The notes under the pieces were generated by a model that saw only the letters and a program-made list of their open reading frames with translations, searched no databases and had not been told where the DNA came from. Below are positions 16,666 to 26,436 of a stretch of DNA of 64,000 bases, piece after piece. Position 1 is the first letter of the stretch, and each line of letters begins with the position of its first letter. This DNA is from Rhodospirillales bacterium (GTDB taxonomy: Bacteria > Pseudomonadota > Alphaproteobacteria > Rhodospirillales > Casp-alpha2): contig JAJFII010000067.1 in the NCBI GenBank assembly GCA_021775095.1, positions 1 to 64,000 of the forward strand, in the 5' to 3' direction. The position numbers and the translations under genes are program-made.

Positions 16666-17319
16666 CTAAAAACAATAAGTGGTTTTATCGCCCGGTTGCC
16701 AGGCCGGGCGTTTTTCCATGACCGACGTAAACACCTGGGACTGCAAAAAGGTTTCCAGCCACTTTTGCACATGCGGGTAGGGGGCCTGATCAAACCAATC
16801 CTTGTCGGTGTTGGCAAACTGGCGGATGAACGGGGCAATGGCATAATCCGCCAGGCTCGGTCGGCAACCAAACAGCCAGGTAGTATCCGTCAGTCGGTCT
16901 TCCAGATCCTGTATAAATTCCTCGGCTTTAATTCGCTGTTCCATGGGGTCGACATCGTCGTAACGGTTGGCATATTTGTAACGGTCCAGGTGAGGTTTAA
17001 ATTCTTTGTCGCACTGGTCGATCAGCTCCCGCATATGGTCGGGGGACTGGACCTCGGGGATTAACCACCGTTCCGGATCGTGACGTTGCAGGGCCCATAA
17101 CATGACGTCCAGGCTTTCATCAATAACCGTGCCATCGGTCGTTTGCAGGACCGGGACGGTTCCCTTGGGCGACAGCTCCAGCATATGGTCGGGTTTGGCG
17201 CGGAGTATCAGTTCCCGCACTTCGCAGGTTTGTCCACTGATACTCAGGGCCATGCGGGCGCGCATGGCGTAGGGGCAACGACGGAAGGTATAAAGCAGGG
17301 GATAGGCGTTGTCGGCCAT
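16666..17319 (-). CDS. Glutathione S-transferase
   Basis: 217 aa cytosolic GST. The thioredoxin-like N-terminal domain carries CPYAMRARMALSISG and the cis-proline GTVPVLQ, with the glutathione-gamma-glutamyl contact in VIDESLDVMLW. The helical C-terminal domain includes CRPSLADYAIAPFIRQF with the N-cap aspartate. A cysteine at the active-site position (RRCPYAM) suggests a beta/omega-like thiol-transfer enzyme rather than a conjugating one. AGGA precedes the ATG. It begins 9 nt after the TrhO gene and is probably cotranscribed with it. Confidence 0.9.
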   Translation of the reverse strand: MADNAYPLLYTFRRCPYAMRARMALSISGQTCEVRELILRAKPDHMLELSPKGTVPVLQTTDGTVIDESLDVMLWALQRHDPERWLIPEVQSPDHMRELIDQCDKEFKPHLDRYKYANRYDDVDPMEQRIKAEEFIQDLEDRLTDTTWLFGCRPSLADYAIAPFIRQFANTDKDWFDQAPYPHVQKWLETFLQSQVFTSVMEKRPAWQPGDKTTYCF

Positions 17320-17328
17320 GGATTGGTC

Positions 17329-18288
17329 CTATTCCCCGATGGAGGCATGTCCCAAATGCACCTCGCCCCGGGCCTTTGCCAGTTCCATCTGTTTTTGCCG
17401 TTCGGCGAAACGGCGCTTTTGGTCGTCAGACAGGGTATCGTGGCATTTTGGACAACAGACCCCCGCCTCGAACAGCGGTGATTTTTTATCCGTATCATCG
17501 ATCGCGTGGCGGCACCCATGGCACATGTCATAGGGGCCTTGTTTAAGGCCGTGGCCGACGGAAACCCGGTCATCGAATACAAAACACTCGCCCTGCCACA
17601 GGGTTTCCTCCGGCGGCACTGATTCCAGGTAATTTAAGATACCATCCTTTAGATGATAGACCTCCTTGACACCCAATTGCCTGAGGTAGGCCGTCGATTT
17701 TTCACAGCGAATACCGCCCGTACAAAACATCGCGACTTTTTTATGGCTTGTGGTCAGGCCACTGTCTCGGGCCCATTTTGGAAAGTCCCTGAACGACGGG
17801 GTGTTTGGATCGATGGCACCTTTAAAGGTACCGATCTCGACCTCGTAAGCGTTGCGGGTATCGACGACCACGACGTCCGGATCCGAAATTAACTCGTTCC
17901 AGTCTTTGGCTTCCACATACCGACCGACGGAATGAACCGGGTCAATATCGGCCACGCCCATGGTCACGATTTCTTTTTTCAACCGCACCTTCATGCGCAG
18001 GAAAGGCCGTTTGCTGGCCACCGATTGCTTGTGGGTCAAATCGCTCAGGCGTGGATCCTGGCGCAGGAATTCGAGAACCCTGTGAATGGCTTTTTCGGTA
18101 CCGGAAATGGTGCCGTTGATGCCTTCACGGGCAAGCAGCAGGGTACCCATAACGCCCTCCGCCTGGCATTTGGCAAGTAGGGGCGGTTGCAGGTCTTCAA
18201 AGTCATCGAGTGCAACAAATTTATAAAGAGCGGCGACCAGGTAGGAGCTCACGGTTTTGTCTCTTTTTATCTGCTTTTTTGGGTGCAT
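17329..18288 (-). CDS. trhO: tRNA uridine(34) hydroxylase, rhodanese family
   Basis: 319 aa. TrhO makes 5-hydroxyuridine at the wobble position of tRNA using oxygen. It has the N-terminal YLVAALYKFVALDDFEDLQ and LLLAREGINGTISGT domain, a rhodanese domain with active cysteine C189 in FCTGGIRCEKST, and a cysteine-rich tail (YDMCHGCRHAI, VCCPKCHDTL) that likely binds zinc. No ribosome site precedes the ATG at 18288; a GTG at 18252 would start just before the conserved region (VSSYLVAALYKF) and is a credible alternative. It is followed by the GST gene. Confidence 0.93.
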   Translation of the reverse strand: MHPKKQIKRDKTVSSYLVAALYKFVALDDFEDLQPPLLAKCQAEGVMGTLLLAREGINGTISGTEKAIHRVLEFLRQDPRLSDLTHKQSVASKRPFLRMKVRLKKEIVTMGVADIDPVHSVGRYVEAKDWNELISDPDVVVVDTRNAYEVEIGTFKGAIDPNTPSFRDFPKWARDSGLTTSHKKVAMFCTGGIRCEKSTAYLRQLGVKEVYHLKDGILNYLESVPPEETLWQGECFVFDDRVSVGHGLKQGPYDMCHGCRHAIDDTDKKSPLFEAGVCCPKCHDTLSDDQKRRFAERQKQMELAKARGEVHLGHASIGE

Positions 18289-18378
18289 TCAGCGACTTAT
18301 GGATCACCGGAAACACCCCTGTTGGTTAATTTTCTGCAAAACCAGGTTGGCAAAGGGGTTGTTCGCGCTGGCTTTGTT

Positions 18379-20175
18379 CTAATGGTTGTCGCGCGGAACC
18401 CCTTTAGTGGCGGCGATCCTCTGGTACTTCTCGGCACCTTTCATGATCATGCCTTCATCAAACTGGGCAACGCGCTCGCGGAAAATTTCCTGCCAGGGGG
18501 TCTGGTTCTCAGGGATCGGAAAGCCACCCGCCGCCTCCAGATTAGCAAATCGTTTCGCCACCTCTTCGGCCGATATCAGAATGTTGGCGTCGCCTTTGCG
18601 CAAATCAATGCGCACTTTGTCATTGGTTTTTAAGATCGCTAAACCGCCGTTTGCCGCAGCTTCCGGTGCGGCGTTGAGGATCGACGGCGATCCACTGGTG
18701 CCCGATTGACGGCCATCACCGATACAGGGCAGCGAAGTGATCCCGGCTTTGATCATCGCCGACGGCGGTTGCATGTTCACCACTTCGGCACCGCCCGGGT
18801 ATCCGATGGGGCCTGTGCCGCGGATAAACAACATACAATTAACGTCAATATTCAGGTCCGGATCATCCAAGCGGTCATGGTAATCTTCCGGTCCTTCAAA
18901 AACGATGGCGCGCCCTTCAAAGGCGTCCGGATCATCCGGGTTCATCAGGTACCGGTTACGAAATTCTTCGGAAATAACGCTGGTTTTCATGATTGCCGAA
19001 TTAAATAAATTACCCTTCAACTCAATAAACCCAGCATTTGTGACCAATGGATCGCTGTAGGGTTTGATCACATCCAGATTGCTGCTGGCCCGTTCGGCGC
19101 AGTTTTCGCCCATGGATTTTCCGTTGACCGTGACAGCGCCCGGATGGGGCAATTTATTGGCTTTCATCAATTCGCCAACAACTGCCGGCACACCACCGGC
19201 CCGGTGGTAATCTTCGCCCAGATATTCACCGGCGGGCTGCAGATTGACCAGTAAGGAGGTGTCATGACCAACGGTTTGCCAATCGGTAACGCTCAGTTCA
19301 ACACCGATATGGCGGGCAATGGCGTTTAAATGAATGGGCGCGTTGGTCGAGCCGCCAATGGCTGAATTGATAACGATGGCATTTTCAAAAGCTTCGCGGG
19401 TCAGGATATCGGACGGTTTGAGATCTTCCCAAACCATATCAACAATACGTTTGCCGGTTTCATAGGAAATTTGGCCACGCTCGCGGTAGGGGGCCGGAAT
19501 CGCCGCGCAACCGGGCAGCGACATGCCCAAAGCTTCGGTCAGGGAGTTCATGGTCGTTGCCGTTCCCATGGTGTTACAATACCCCACGGACGGTGCGGAC
19601 GAGGCAACCAGTTCCAAAAACCCGTCATAATCGATTTCTTGGGTGGCCAGCATCTCGCGGGCCTTCCAGACAATGGTGCCGGACCCGGTGCGTTCGCCAT
19701 TGTGCCAGCCGTTCAGCATCGGACCAACGGACAGGGCAATGGCCGGAATATCGACGGTTGCCGCAGCCATCAGCAGGGCCGGTGTGGTTTTGTCGCAACC
19801 GGTGGTCAGGACAACCCCGTCAATGGGATAGCCGTACAACAGTTCAACCAGCCCCAGATACATCAGGTTGCGATCAAGATTGGCGGTCGGCCGTTTGCCG
19901 GTTTCCTGAATGGGATGGGTGGGAAACTCAAAACACACGCCGCCGGCCGAAATGATGCCGTCGCGGACCCGTTTTGCCAGTTCAATATGGTGCCGATTAC
20001 AGGGCGATAAATCGGAGCCGGTCTGGGCAATGCCGATGATCGGTTTACCGGACTGCAGTTCTTCAAGGGTGATGCCAAAGTTGAGCTGTCGTTCGAGGTA
20101 AAGAGCCGTCATTCCCGGATTATCCGGATTGTTATACCAGGCTTGCGAGCGCAGTTTACGTGTTGGCTTGTTCAT
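18379..20175 (-). CDS. IlvD/Edd-family dehydratase, probably sugar-acid dehydratase
   Basis: 598 aa from the ATG at 20175, supported by GGGGA upstream; the frame is open 6 codons further. It has the iron-sulfur dehydratase features [36 protein letters not shown] and [15 protein letters not shown], and C-terminal [18 protein letters not shown]-type residues. The sequence is closer in pattern to pentonate dehydratases (arabonate, xylonate) than to dihydroxyacid dehydratase of branched-chain synthesis, which is normally shorter at its N-terminus. The product would be a 2-keto-3-deoxy sugar acid. It has no sugar-acid neighbours, so assignment to a particular sugar is open. Confidence 0.88.
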   Translation of the reverse strand: MNKPTRKLRSQAWYNNPDNPGMTALYLERQLNFGITLEELQSGKPIIGIAQTGSDLSPCNRHHIELAKRVRDGIISAGGVCFEFPTHPIQETGKRPTANLDRNLMYLGLVELLYGYPIDGVVLTTGCDKTTPALLMAAATVDIPAIALSVGPMLNGWHNGERTGSGTIVWKAREMLATQEIDYDGFLELVASSAPSVGYCNTMGTATTMNSLTEALGMSLPGCAAIPAPYRERGQISYETGKRIVDMVWEDLKPSDILTREAFENAIVINSAIGGSTNAPIHLNAIARHIGVELSVTDWQTVGHDTSLLVNLQPAGEYLGEDYHRAGGVPAVVGELMKANKLPHPGAVTVNGKSMGENCAERASSNLDVIKPYSDPLVTNAGFIELKGNLFNSAIMKTSVISEEFRNRYLMNPDDPDAFEGRAIVFEGPEDYHDRLDDPDLNIDVNCMLFIRGTGPIGYPGGAEVVNMQPPSAMIKAGITSLPCIGDGRQSGTSGSPSILNAAPEAAANGGLAILKTNDKVRIDLRKGDANILISAEEVAKRFANLEAAGGFPIPENQTPWQEIFRERVAQFDEGMIMKGAEKYQRIAATKGVPRDNH

Positions 20176-20458
20176 TATTCGTCCCCTATTCAAAAGTCAG
20201 TTGTACCAATAGGAAATTTGCCAGCAAAGTGCAATGTTTGCTTGCTGTTTTTGCCCGGAAATAGCGGGTTTGGGCGAATCATAATCATTCCAGACAGGGA
20301 TTGCCCTTAACCGCAAAACCCCATCAAATAGATCCACATATCGCGCAATATTGAAGGCAAAGTGTTTCCATATGCGGCGATTATTGGTTAGGTTTCCGAC
20401 GCCGCCTGTTTTGTCATGCCCGGTCGGGGCGTGGGGCCACTGTAAAGGAACTTTTGTA

Positions 20459-21214
20459 ATGCTGATATCGCTTCGAACGTACATTTATATTGCCTTGGTT
20501 GCACTGGCTGCCGGCGGCCTCTCGACCCCAGCGGAAGCGGCAAAAAATACCGTCGAAGTGGAGATCATCAAACAGGGAAATGGTGCAACGGCGGTTCGCA
20601 ATTCGACGGTTTACGTCCATTACACCGGCACCTTGGCATCCGGTAAAAAGTTCGATTCCAGTGTCGATCGGGGCGAGCCCTTTTCGTTCACCCTGGGGGC
20701 GCAACAGGTGATCCGCGGATGGGACATCGGCGTAGAAGGCATGAAAGTTGGCGGCAAACGGATGTTGACCATTCCACCGCACCTGGGATATGGGGCGCAG
20801 GGTGCCGGCAACGTCATCCCCCCCAACGCCGTATTAAAATTTGAAATCGAATTGCTGGATGTGGAACCGCCTAAATATTCAAATGTTAATAACGTTGAAC
20901 TGCAGGCCCTGTTGGAAAAAGGCATTAAAATTGTTGATCTGCGGCGTCAGGATGAATGGGACCAAACGGGCCTGATCAAGGACAGTCATAAATTGACCGC
21001 CTTCGATAATCGCGGAAACTTCGACCGCTCGTTCGTTCCTAAAATGATGGCCGTTGCATCGCCTGAAGAAGACGTCATTGTGATTTGCCAAGTGGGCAAT
21101 CGGTCTGCGGTTATTGCCCAGTTTCTCTCTCAACAACGGGGCTATGAGAAAATTTACAATGTCACCGATGGCATCGATAAATGGATCAAGGATGGCCTGC
21201 CTGTCGTTAAATGA
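20459..21214 (+). CDS. Exported FKBP-type prolyl isomerase fused to a rhodanese domain
   Basis: 251 aa from the ATG at 20459, which has AAAGGAA upstream and begins a signal peptide (YIYIALVALAAGGLSTPAEA). After it comes a full FKBP domain: VYVHYTGTLASGKKFDSS, FTLGAQQVIRGWDIGVEGMK and HLGYGAQGAGNVIPPNAVLK. The last 90 residues form a rhodanese domain with loop VICQVGNRSAVIAQFL, where the cysteine is the sulfur carrier. FKBP and rhodanese domains are rarely joined; a periplasmic chaperone that also handles sulfur or redox on cysteine is a possible reading. It overlaps recQ by 4 nt (ATGA). Confidence 0.9.
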   Translation: MLISLRTYIYIALVALAAGGLSTPAEAAKNTVEVEIIKQGNGATAVRNSTVYVHYTGTLASGKKFDSSVDRGEPFSFTLGAQQVIRGWDIGVEGMKVGGKRMLTIPPHLGYGAQGAGNVIPPNAVLKFEIELLDVEPPKYSNVNNVELQALLEKGIKIVDLRRQDEWDQTGLIKDSHKLTAFDNRGNFDRSFVPKMMAVASPEEDVIVICQVGNRSAVIAQFLSQQRGYEKIYNVTDGIDKWIKDGLPVVK

Positions 21215-23016
21215 GTGAAGCCCTTTTCATCCTGCAGAATACCTTTGGTTACCAAACCTTTCGCCCCGGCCAGGAAGATGTCGTTTCCAGCCTGTTAGCA
21301 GGCGAAAACGTTTTGGCCGTGATGCCGACCGGTGCCGGAAAGTCCTTGTGTTTTCAGGTGCCCGCCCTGGTCCGAGGCGGCCTGACCGTTGTTGTGTCGC
21401 CCCTGGTGGCCTTGATGGAAGACCAGGTGGCAGCGCTGAAACTGGCCGGAGTTGAGGCCGAGACCCTGAATTCGTCGCGCTCCTACGACGACAACGTTTT
21501 GATCTGGAGAAAAGTTGCCGCCGGACAGGTTCGCTTGCTCTACATTTCGCCGGAACGTTTGATGACCGAGCGCATGTTGGCGGCCCTGGCCAAATTGCCG
21601 GTACGGATGATCGCCATCGACGAAGCCCACTGCATATCCCGCTGGGGGCCATCGTTCCGCCCCGATTATGAGGAGTTGGCACGCCTCGGGCCGTATTTTC
21701 CCAATGCCACATTGGCGGCAATGACGGCAACCGCCGATACGGCGACGCAAAAGGATATCGTCGAGCGGTTATTTGGCGGCGAAGGCAAAACCTTCGTATC
21801 GGGGTTCGACCGGCCGAACATTCGTTTGGGCGTCGAACTGCGCAGTGCATGGAAACAACAACTCCTGGAGTTTCTCAAAAGCCACGCTGGGGAAAGCGGT
21901 ATTGTCTATTGTCTTTCGCGCAAAAAGACTGACGAAGCAGCCCTGTTCCTGAACAGCAACGCGATACGCGCCTTGCCCTACCATGCGGGTATGGACGCCG
22001 AAGACCGGGCCATACATCAGGACATTTTCATGACCGAACCGGCGGTCGTTATGGTCGCAACCATTGCCTTTGGCATGGGCATCGACAAACCCGACGTGCG
22101 ATTTGTTTTCCACGCCAACCTGCCGTCCAGTATGGAAGCCTATTACCAGGAAATCGGCCGTGCCGGCCGGGACGGCCTGGAATCCGAAACCAACATGTTG
22201 TATGGCCTCGACGACATCCGCATGCGTCGGATGTTCATCGACCAGGAAGACACCGACGAAGATCACAAACGCCGCGAACACAAACGCCTCGATCAGCTCA
22301 TTGCCTTTTGTGAAACCTCGTCATGCCGTCGGCAGTGCCTTTTGGCCTATTTTGATGAACATATCGAACCCTGCGGCAATTGTGACATATGTATCGATCC
22401 ACCGGACTTAATCGACGGTCGGGTCATTGCCGGAGATATCTTTGCCGCCATGGAAGGCACCGGACAGGTTTTCGGCGCGGTTCATATTGTCGACGTTTTG
22501 TGTGGGGCCAATACGGATAAAATCAGAAAATTCAACCACGACAGCCTGCCCGCCTACGGGGCCGGAAAGGCTCATGGCAAAGAGGGCTTGCGCTCAATCA
22601 TCAGACAACTGGTGGCCAGTGGATTTGTCAATTTGGATACGGCCGGTCACGGTGGCCTCAGCCTTTCCGAAAAAGGTTTTCGCCTGGCCCGCGGTTCAGA
22701 AAGTTTTAACTATCGCAAAGAGGCCGCCCACAAAAAATCAAGTCCAGAAAACCGCCCGCGAACAGCCCTGTCAACCGGCCTGTCGCAAGCCGATGAAGAT
22801 CTTTATAACCGGCTCAAGGTCAAACGTCTGGCCTTAGCCCAGGAGCGCGGCGTGCCCGCCTATGTGATTTTCCCTGATAAAACACTGGTCGATATGGCCT
22901 ATCAAAAACCGACGGACAAGGACGCGTTTTTGGGCGTATATGGGGTGGGAAAAGCCAAGACGGAAAAATTTTCGAACCCGTTTATGGAAGTGATTGCCGA
23001 TTATTTGGGAAACTAA
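21211..23016 (+). CDS. recQ: ATP-dependent DNA helicase RecQ
   Basis: 601 aa. A 3'-5' helicase of recombination and fork repair. Motifs in order: Q-motif FGYQTFRPGQEDVV, Walker A VMPTGAGKSLCFQVPA, DEAHCISRWGPSFRPDY, motif VI ATIAFGMGIDKPDVRFVFH and QEIGRAGRDG. The zinc site is made by CRRQCLLAYFDE and CGNCDIC, followed by the winged helix (near SGFVNLDTAGHGGLSLSEKG) and an HRDC domain (LKVKRLALAQERGVPAYVIF). Translationally coupled to the FKBP-rhodanese gene and 15 nt upstream of a sulfatase; neither link has an obvious functional meaning. Confidence 0.96.
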   Translation: MSEALFILQNTFGYQTFRPGQEDVVSSLLAGENVLAVMPTGAGKSLCFQVPALVRGGLTVVVSPLVALMEDQVAALKLAGVEAETLNSSRSYDDNVLIWRKVAAGQVRLLYISPERLMTERMLAALAKLPVRMIAIDEAHCISRWGPSFRPDYEELARLGPYFPNATLAAMTATADTATQKDIVERLFGGEGKTFVSGFDRPNIRLGVELRSAWKQQLLEFLKSHAGESGIVYCLSRKKTDEAALFLNSNAIRALPYHAGMDAEDRAIHQDIFMTEPAVVMVATIAFGMGIDKPDVRFVFHANLPSSMEAYYQEIGRAGRDGLESETNMLYGLDDIRMRRMFIDQEDTDEDHKRREHKRLDQLIAFCETSSCRRQCLLAYFDEHIEPCGNCDICIDPPDLIDGRVIAGDIFAAMEGTGQVFGAVHIVDVLCGANTDKIRKFNHDSLPAYGAGKAHGKEGLRSIIRQLVASGFVNLDTAGHGGLSLSEKGFRLARGSESFNYRKEAAHKKSSPENRPRTALSTGLSQADEDLYNRLKVKRLALAQERGVPAYVIFPDKTLVDMAYQKPTDKDAFLGVYGVGKAKTEKFSNPFMEVIADYLGN

Positions 23017-23031
23017 AAAAAGAGGGTAACG

Positions 23032-24501
23032 ATGGAAGCCAAAAACCTGATCATTTTTATGGCCGACGAACATAACAAACGCATATTGGGATGTTATGGC
23101 AATGGGCTGGTGCAAACGCCAAACCTCGACAAAATGGCCGCCCAGGGAACCCGGTTTGAAAACGCCTATAGCAATTGCCCAATTTGTGTGCCGGCCCGGG
23201 CATCCTTTCAAACGGGCCAATATGTCAACAAAATCGCCTATTGGGACAACGCCCTGCCCTACGACGGACGCCATCCGGGGTGGGGTCATCGTTTGATCAA
23301 CGAGGGGCACGACATTGCTTCCATCGGCAAGCTGCATTTTCGCAGCTCCGATGATGCCAATGGGTTCAGTGAAGAAATTATCCCCATGCATGTGGTCGAC
23401 GGCAGGGGCGATGTCCAGGCCAGTATTCGGAACCCGCCCGTTGCCCGGCCGGGAAGCCGCCTGATTGCTGAAAAAACCGGCTATGGCACATCTCACTACC
23501 AAATCTACGACGAAGACGTAACCGCCCGAACCATCGATTGGCTGCGCCGGCAACGTTCATCGCCATCGGACAAGCCCTGGGTGCTATTTGTCAGTTGGGT
23601 CCGCCCGCATTTCCCGATGATCGCCGAGCCCAGGTTTGAAAACCTGTATCCGCCCGCCCATATGCCTCTGCCCCTGTGCCGCGATGCGACGGAAATTCCC
23701 GTCCATCCGGTGCTCGAGAAGTTTCGCGAAATCCAGTGTTCCGATGATTTCTTCCGCGATGATCTGCACCGACAAACCGCACTGTCTGCCTATTACGGCA
23801 TGGTCAGCCAGATTGATGAAGAACTGGGCCAGGTGATGGAGGTGTTGAGCGAAACCGGGTTGGCAGACGGCACACGGCTGATCTATACCAGCGACCATGG
23901 CGACAACCTGGGCGCCCGGCAACTGTGGGGGAAATCCGTGCCCTATGAGGATTCGATCGCCGTGCCGCTGATCATGGCCGGGCCGGATATTCCCAAGGGC
24001 CGGGTCGTCGATACGCCGGTGTCGCTGGTCGATATTTACCCGACAGTGATTGAATATATGGGAAAAACCCTGTCGGCCGAGGAACAAAGATCCCTGCCGG
24101 GAAGGTCCCTGCAAACCCTGGCCGACGGCATTGATGCGGAGCGCGATGTGTTGATTGAATACCACGCGGTCGCCTCGATGACCGGATATTTTGTCTTGCG
24201 CCATTTGCATTGGAAACTGGTTCACTATGAAGGATATGCCCCACAGCTTTTTGATCTTAAAAACGACCCTTACGAAAAAACGGATTTAAGCAGCGATATC
24301 GAATTCGCTCCTGTTTTGGAAATGTTGCAGCAAAAACTGTCGGCGATTGTTGACACGGAAGCGACAAACAAGCAGGCCTTTGCCGATCAGGCCGCCTTGA
24401 TCGAAGCCCATGGGGGACTGGATGCGGTACGGCGCCTCAGGCCGATCCCCCATACGCCGGCGCCGGGCGAAGCCAGGGCCGACATCAGGCTGGAAGGATG
24501 A
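23032..24501 (+). CDS. Type I sulfatase, second of three
   Basis: 489 aa. The formylglycine motif is ICVPARASFQTG with C52 as the modified residue. Metal and sulfate contacts appear in NLIIFMADEHNKRILGCYGN, YTSDHGDNLGARQLWGKS and the histidine of HFPMIAEPR. No signal peptide. AGAGGG lies before the ATG, 15 nt after recQ. The C-terminal part (LFDLKNDPYEKTDLSSD) is common to the arylsulfatase/choline-sulfatase branch. It is followed by remains of a PEP-mutase-family gene, so an older catabolic pairing may have been lost. Confidence 0.93.
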   Translation: MEAKNLIIFMADEHNKRILGCYGNGLVQTPNLDKMAAQGTRFENAYSNCPICVPARASFQTGQYVNKIAYWDNALPYDGRHPGWGHRLINEGHDIASIGKLHFRSSDDANGFSEEIIPMHVVDGRGDVQASIRNPPVARPGSRLIAEKTGYGTSHYQIYDEDVTARTIDWLRRQRSSPSDKPWVLFVSWVRPHFPMIAEPRFENLYPPAHMPLPLCRDATEIPVHPVLEKFREIQCSDDFFRDDLHRQTALSAYYGMVSQIDEELGQVMEVLSETGLADGTRLIYTSDHGDNLGARQLWGKSVPYEDSIAVPLIMAGPDIPKGRVVDTPVSLVDIYPTVIEYMGKTLSAEEQRSLPGRSLQTLADGIDAERDVLIEYHAVASMTGYFVLRHLHWKLVHYEGYAPQLFDLKNDPYEKTDLSSDIEFAPVLEMLQQKLSAIVDTEATNKQAFADQAALIEAHGGLDAVRRLRPIPHTPAPGEARADIRLEG

Positions 24502-24924
24502 TTTAGGAACCAGCAGGATAAATACCAGACCTTCGAGGCCCTGCACGACGGCCCGGACTGTTTTGTCATCCCCAACCCCTGGAATGCCGGAACGGCCCGC
24601 GCCCTGGAATCCCTTGGGCTTAAAGCGTTGGCGACGACCAGTGCCGGATATGGATTTGCCGTCGGCAAACACAATTCATTGAATGCATTCTCCCGCGACG
24701 AGATTCTTGATAGCACCGTCGAAACTGTCAATGCAACGGCTCTCCCGGTGTTGGCTGATTTGGAGGCGGGTTTTGGCACGGCATCGCAAGCCTGCGCCGA
24801 AACCTTTGGCCAGGCCGCACGGGGTGGGTTTATGCGGGCGGCAATGGAACACGGAACCTTCACCTATGCGGCAGAGGCGGTCGCAGACGGTGAGGCCAGC
24901 CGACGTACGGCTGGCGACAACTGA
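24498..24924 (+). pseudogene. Decayed isocitrate lyase/PEP mutase family gene
   Basis: An ATG overlapping the sulfatase stop (24498) is followed after one codon by TAG. Shifting frame by one base at about 24505 gives a continuous frame to 24924: NQQDKYQTFEALHDGPDCFV, IPNPWNAGTARALESLGLKA, LATTSAGYGFAVGKHNSLNA, then VLADLEAGFG. These are the N-terminal strands of the PEP mutase/isocitrate lyase barrel. Directly after the FGQAA helix, the frame jumps to GGFMRAAMEHGTFTYAAEAV, which resembles the family's C-terminal end. The middle of the barrel, about 110-130 residues with the KKCGH-equivalent loop, is missing. A start-site frameshift plus internal deletion make this a pseudogene. Confidence 0.78.
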
Positions 24925-24936
24925 GACCGCAGTTGA

Positions 24937-26427
24937 TCACGCTTTGGCGATGCGGAGCGGTCCCGGCGGGATGGTTTTCATCATGGCGTTTAAATGACGG
25001 GCCAGCAGATCCGACCTGAGATCCCTGTGGGTGGCGTCCTGCCAAAGGTTAACAAATTCGCCCGGGTCTTCGCGCAGATCATAAAGTTCCCCCAATCCGC
25101 GATGGGAATGGTAAACCACCAATTTATAACGACCGTCGAAGGTCATGGAGGCCTGGGTATCGTCATCAATAGGGCTGGTGCCGAGGGAATCGTTAAAATC
25201 CGTTATCACCAGGTCCTTGTGATGGCCCGGATCCTTTTCCCCAGTCAACAGGCGATGCAGGGACTGACCCTGGACATAATGGGGGATAACTATGCCAGCG
25301 GCGTCCAGCAGGGTTGGTGCGATATCAATCGATTCGACCAAAGCGTTGCTCTTCAGGCCTGCATCGTAGGTGCCGGGCCAGCTGATAATCAACGGCACGT
25401 GGACCAGACCTTCAAAAAATTTGCAGCCCTTATACAGCAATCCGTGATCGCCCAGCAGTTCGCCATGGTCGCTGGAAAAAATCACCAGGGTGTTTTCCAA
25501 TTGTCCGGTTGATCGCAGATGATCGATAATACGGCCGAATTTGTCGTCAAGATTTTCGATCATCGCGTAGTAGGCGGCTTTCACCGCCAGGCCGTCAAAC
25601 CGCACTGGCGGTGTGGCACCGTTGAGATCGCCACCGGTTGGTGCGAAGGTCTTTTTCTCGGCCTCCGTCAGTACGGGATTGGAGGCTTCCATCATTTGAC
25701 TGCGCACCCTGGAAAACTGATGTTGGCGGGCGATGTCGCTCTGGCGAAATAACGGCGGTGGCATGTCCGCCGGTTTGTACCGTTTGGCGTATTCAGGTGG
25801 CGGGTCAAAATGCGGATGCGGATCAAACGGATTGACGCTTAACATCCACGGACCCTGACGGTTCTGATTGATGAACTGAATGGCCATTTGGGCACACCAG
25901 GCCGATTGACTGAGCTCAGCCGGTGGACCTTCACAAAGATAAGGACGGGGACCGGGGAACCAGGTGCGGGGGTCGACCCCTTTGACATCGGTTAACCATT
26001 GCCAGTATTGATTGACGCCGGGCGCAACTTGTTTGCCGGGGTTTTGTGACCAGTTGAAGACCCGATATCCGTCATCCGGACGGGTTTCCGAGGCACCGCC
26101 GGCCGAGGATAAATAGAGTTTGCCGACCAGACCACACTCATATCCGGCTTCGGCCAGCATTTTGCTCACAAGTTTTTCGCCGGGCGGGAAAAACGCGTTG
26201 CCATTGCGGTAGGTCTGATGGGCCGCCGGATAGCGGCCGGTCAAAAAACTGGCACGGCTCGGTGTACACAATTGATTTTGCACATAACAGTTTTCAAAGG
26301 CCACGCCCGATTGCACCAGTTGATCGAGGCGGGGAGTGTGAATGACCGGATTGCCAAGTGCCGCAATGGTGTCCGACCGCATCTGGTCGGCGCAATACCA
26401 CAGGATATTGGGGCGTTCTGAATTCAC
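24937..26427 (-). CDS. Type I sulfatase, third of three, last gene of the IclR-Tct locus
   Basis: 496 aa. The formylglycine site is LCTPSRASFLTGRYP with C54 modified. Metal ligands lie at D14 in ILWYCADQMRSD and in FSSDHGELLGDHGLLYKGCK; NPFDPHPHFDPP provides further histidines. No signal peptide, so the sulfate ester must be cleaved inside the cell after uptake. GTG start with AAGGA 6 nt upstream, 9 nt after the Ldh2 gene, so it is part of the same transcript as the aldolase and Tct transporter. The context suggests a small imported sulfated acid as substrate. This is inference; arylsulfatase or choline-sulfatase activity cannot be excluded. Confidence 0.92.
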   Translation of the reverse strand: MNSERPNILWYCADQMRSDTIAALGNPVIHTPRLDQLVQSGVAFENCYVQNQLCTPSRASFLTGRYPAAHQTYRNGNAFFPPGEKLVSKMLAEAGYECGLVGKLYLSSAGGASETRPDDGYRVFNWSQNPGKQVAPGVNQYWQWLTDVKGVDPRTWFPGPRPYLCEGPPAELSQSAWCAQMAIQFINQNRQGPWMLSVNPFDPHPHFDPPPEYAKRYKPADMPPPLFRQSDIARQHQFSRVRSQMMEASNPVLTEAEKKTFAPTGGDLNGATPPVRFDGLAVKAAYYAMIENLDDKFGRIIDHLRSTGQLENTLVIFSSDHGELLGDHGLLYKGCKFFEGLVHVPLIISWPGTYDAGLKSNALVESIDIAPTLLDAAGIVIPHYVQGQSLHRLLTGEKDPGHHKDLVITDFNDSLGTSPIDDDTQASMTFDGRYKLVVYHSHRGLGELYDLREDPGEFVNLWQDATHRDLRSDLLARHLNAMMKTIPPGPLRIAKA

Positions 26428-26436
26428 ATAATATCC

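Noticed and set aside
22834-23553. 239-aa minus-strand frame over the recQ-sulfatase junction
   Set aside because: Antisense to two clear genes, no family features.
23584-24225. 213-aa minus-strand frame in the second sulfatase
   Set aside because: Antisense shadow; no start context and no recognisable domain.
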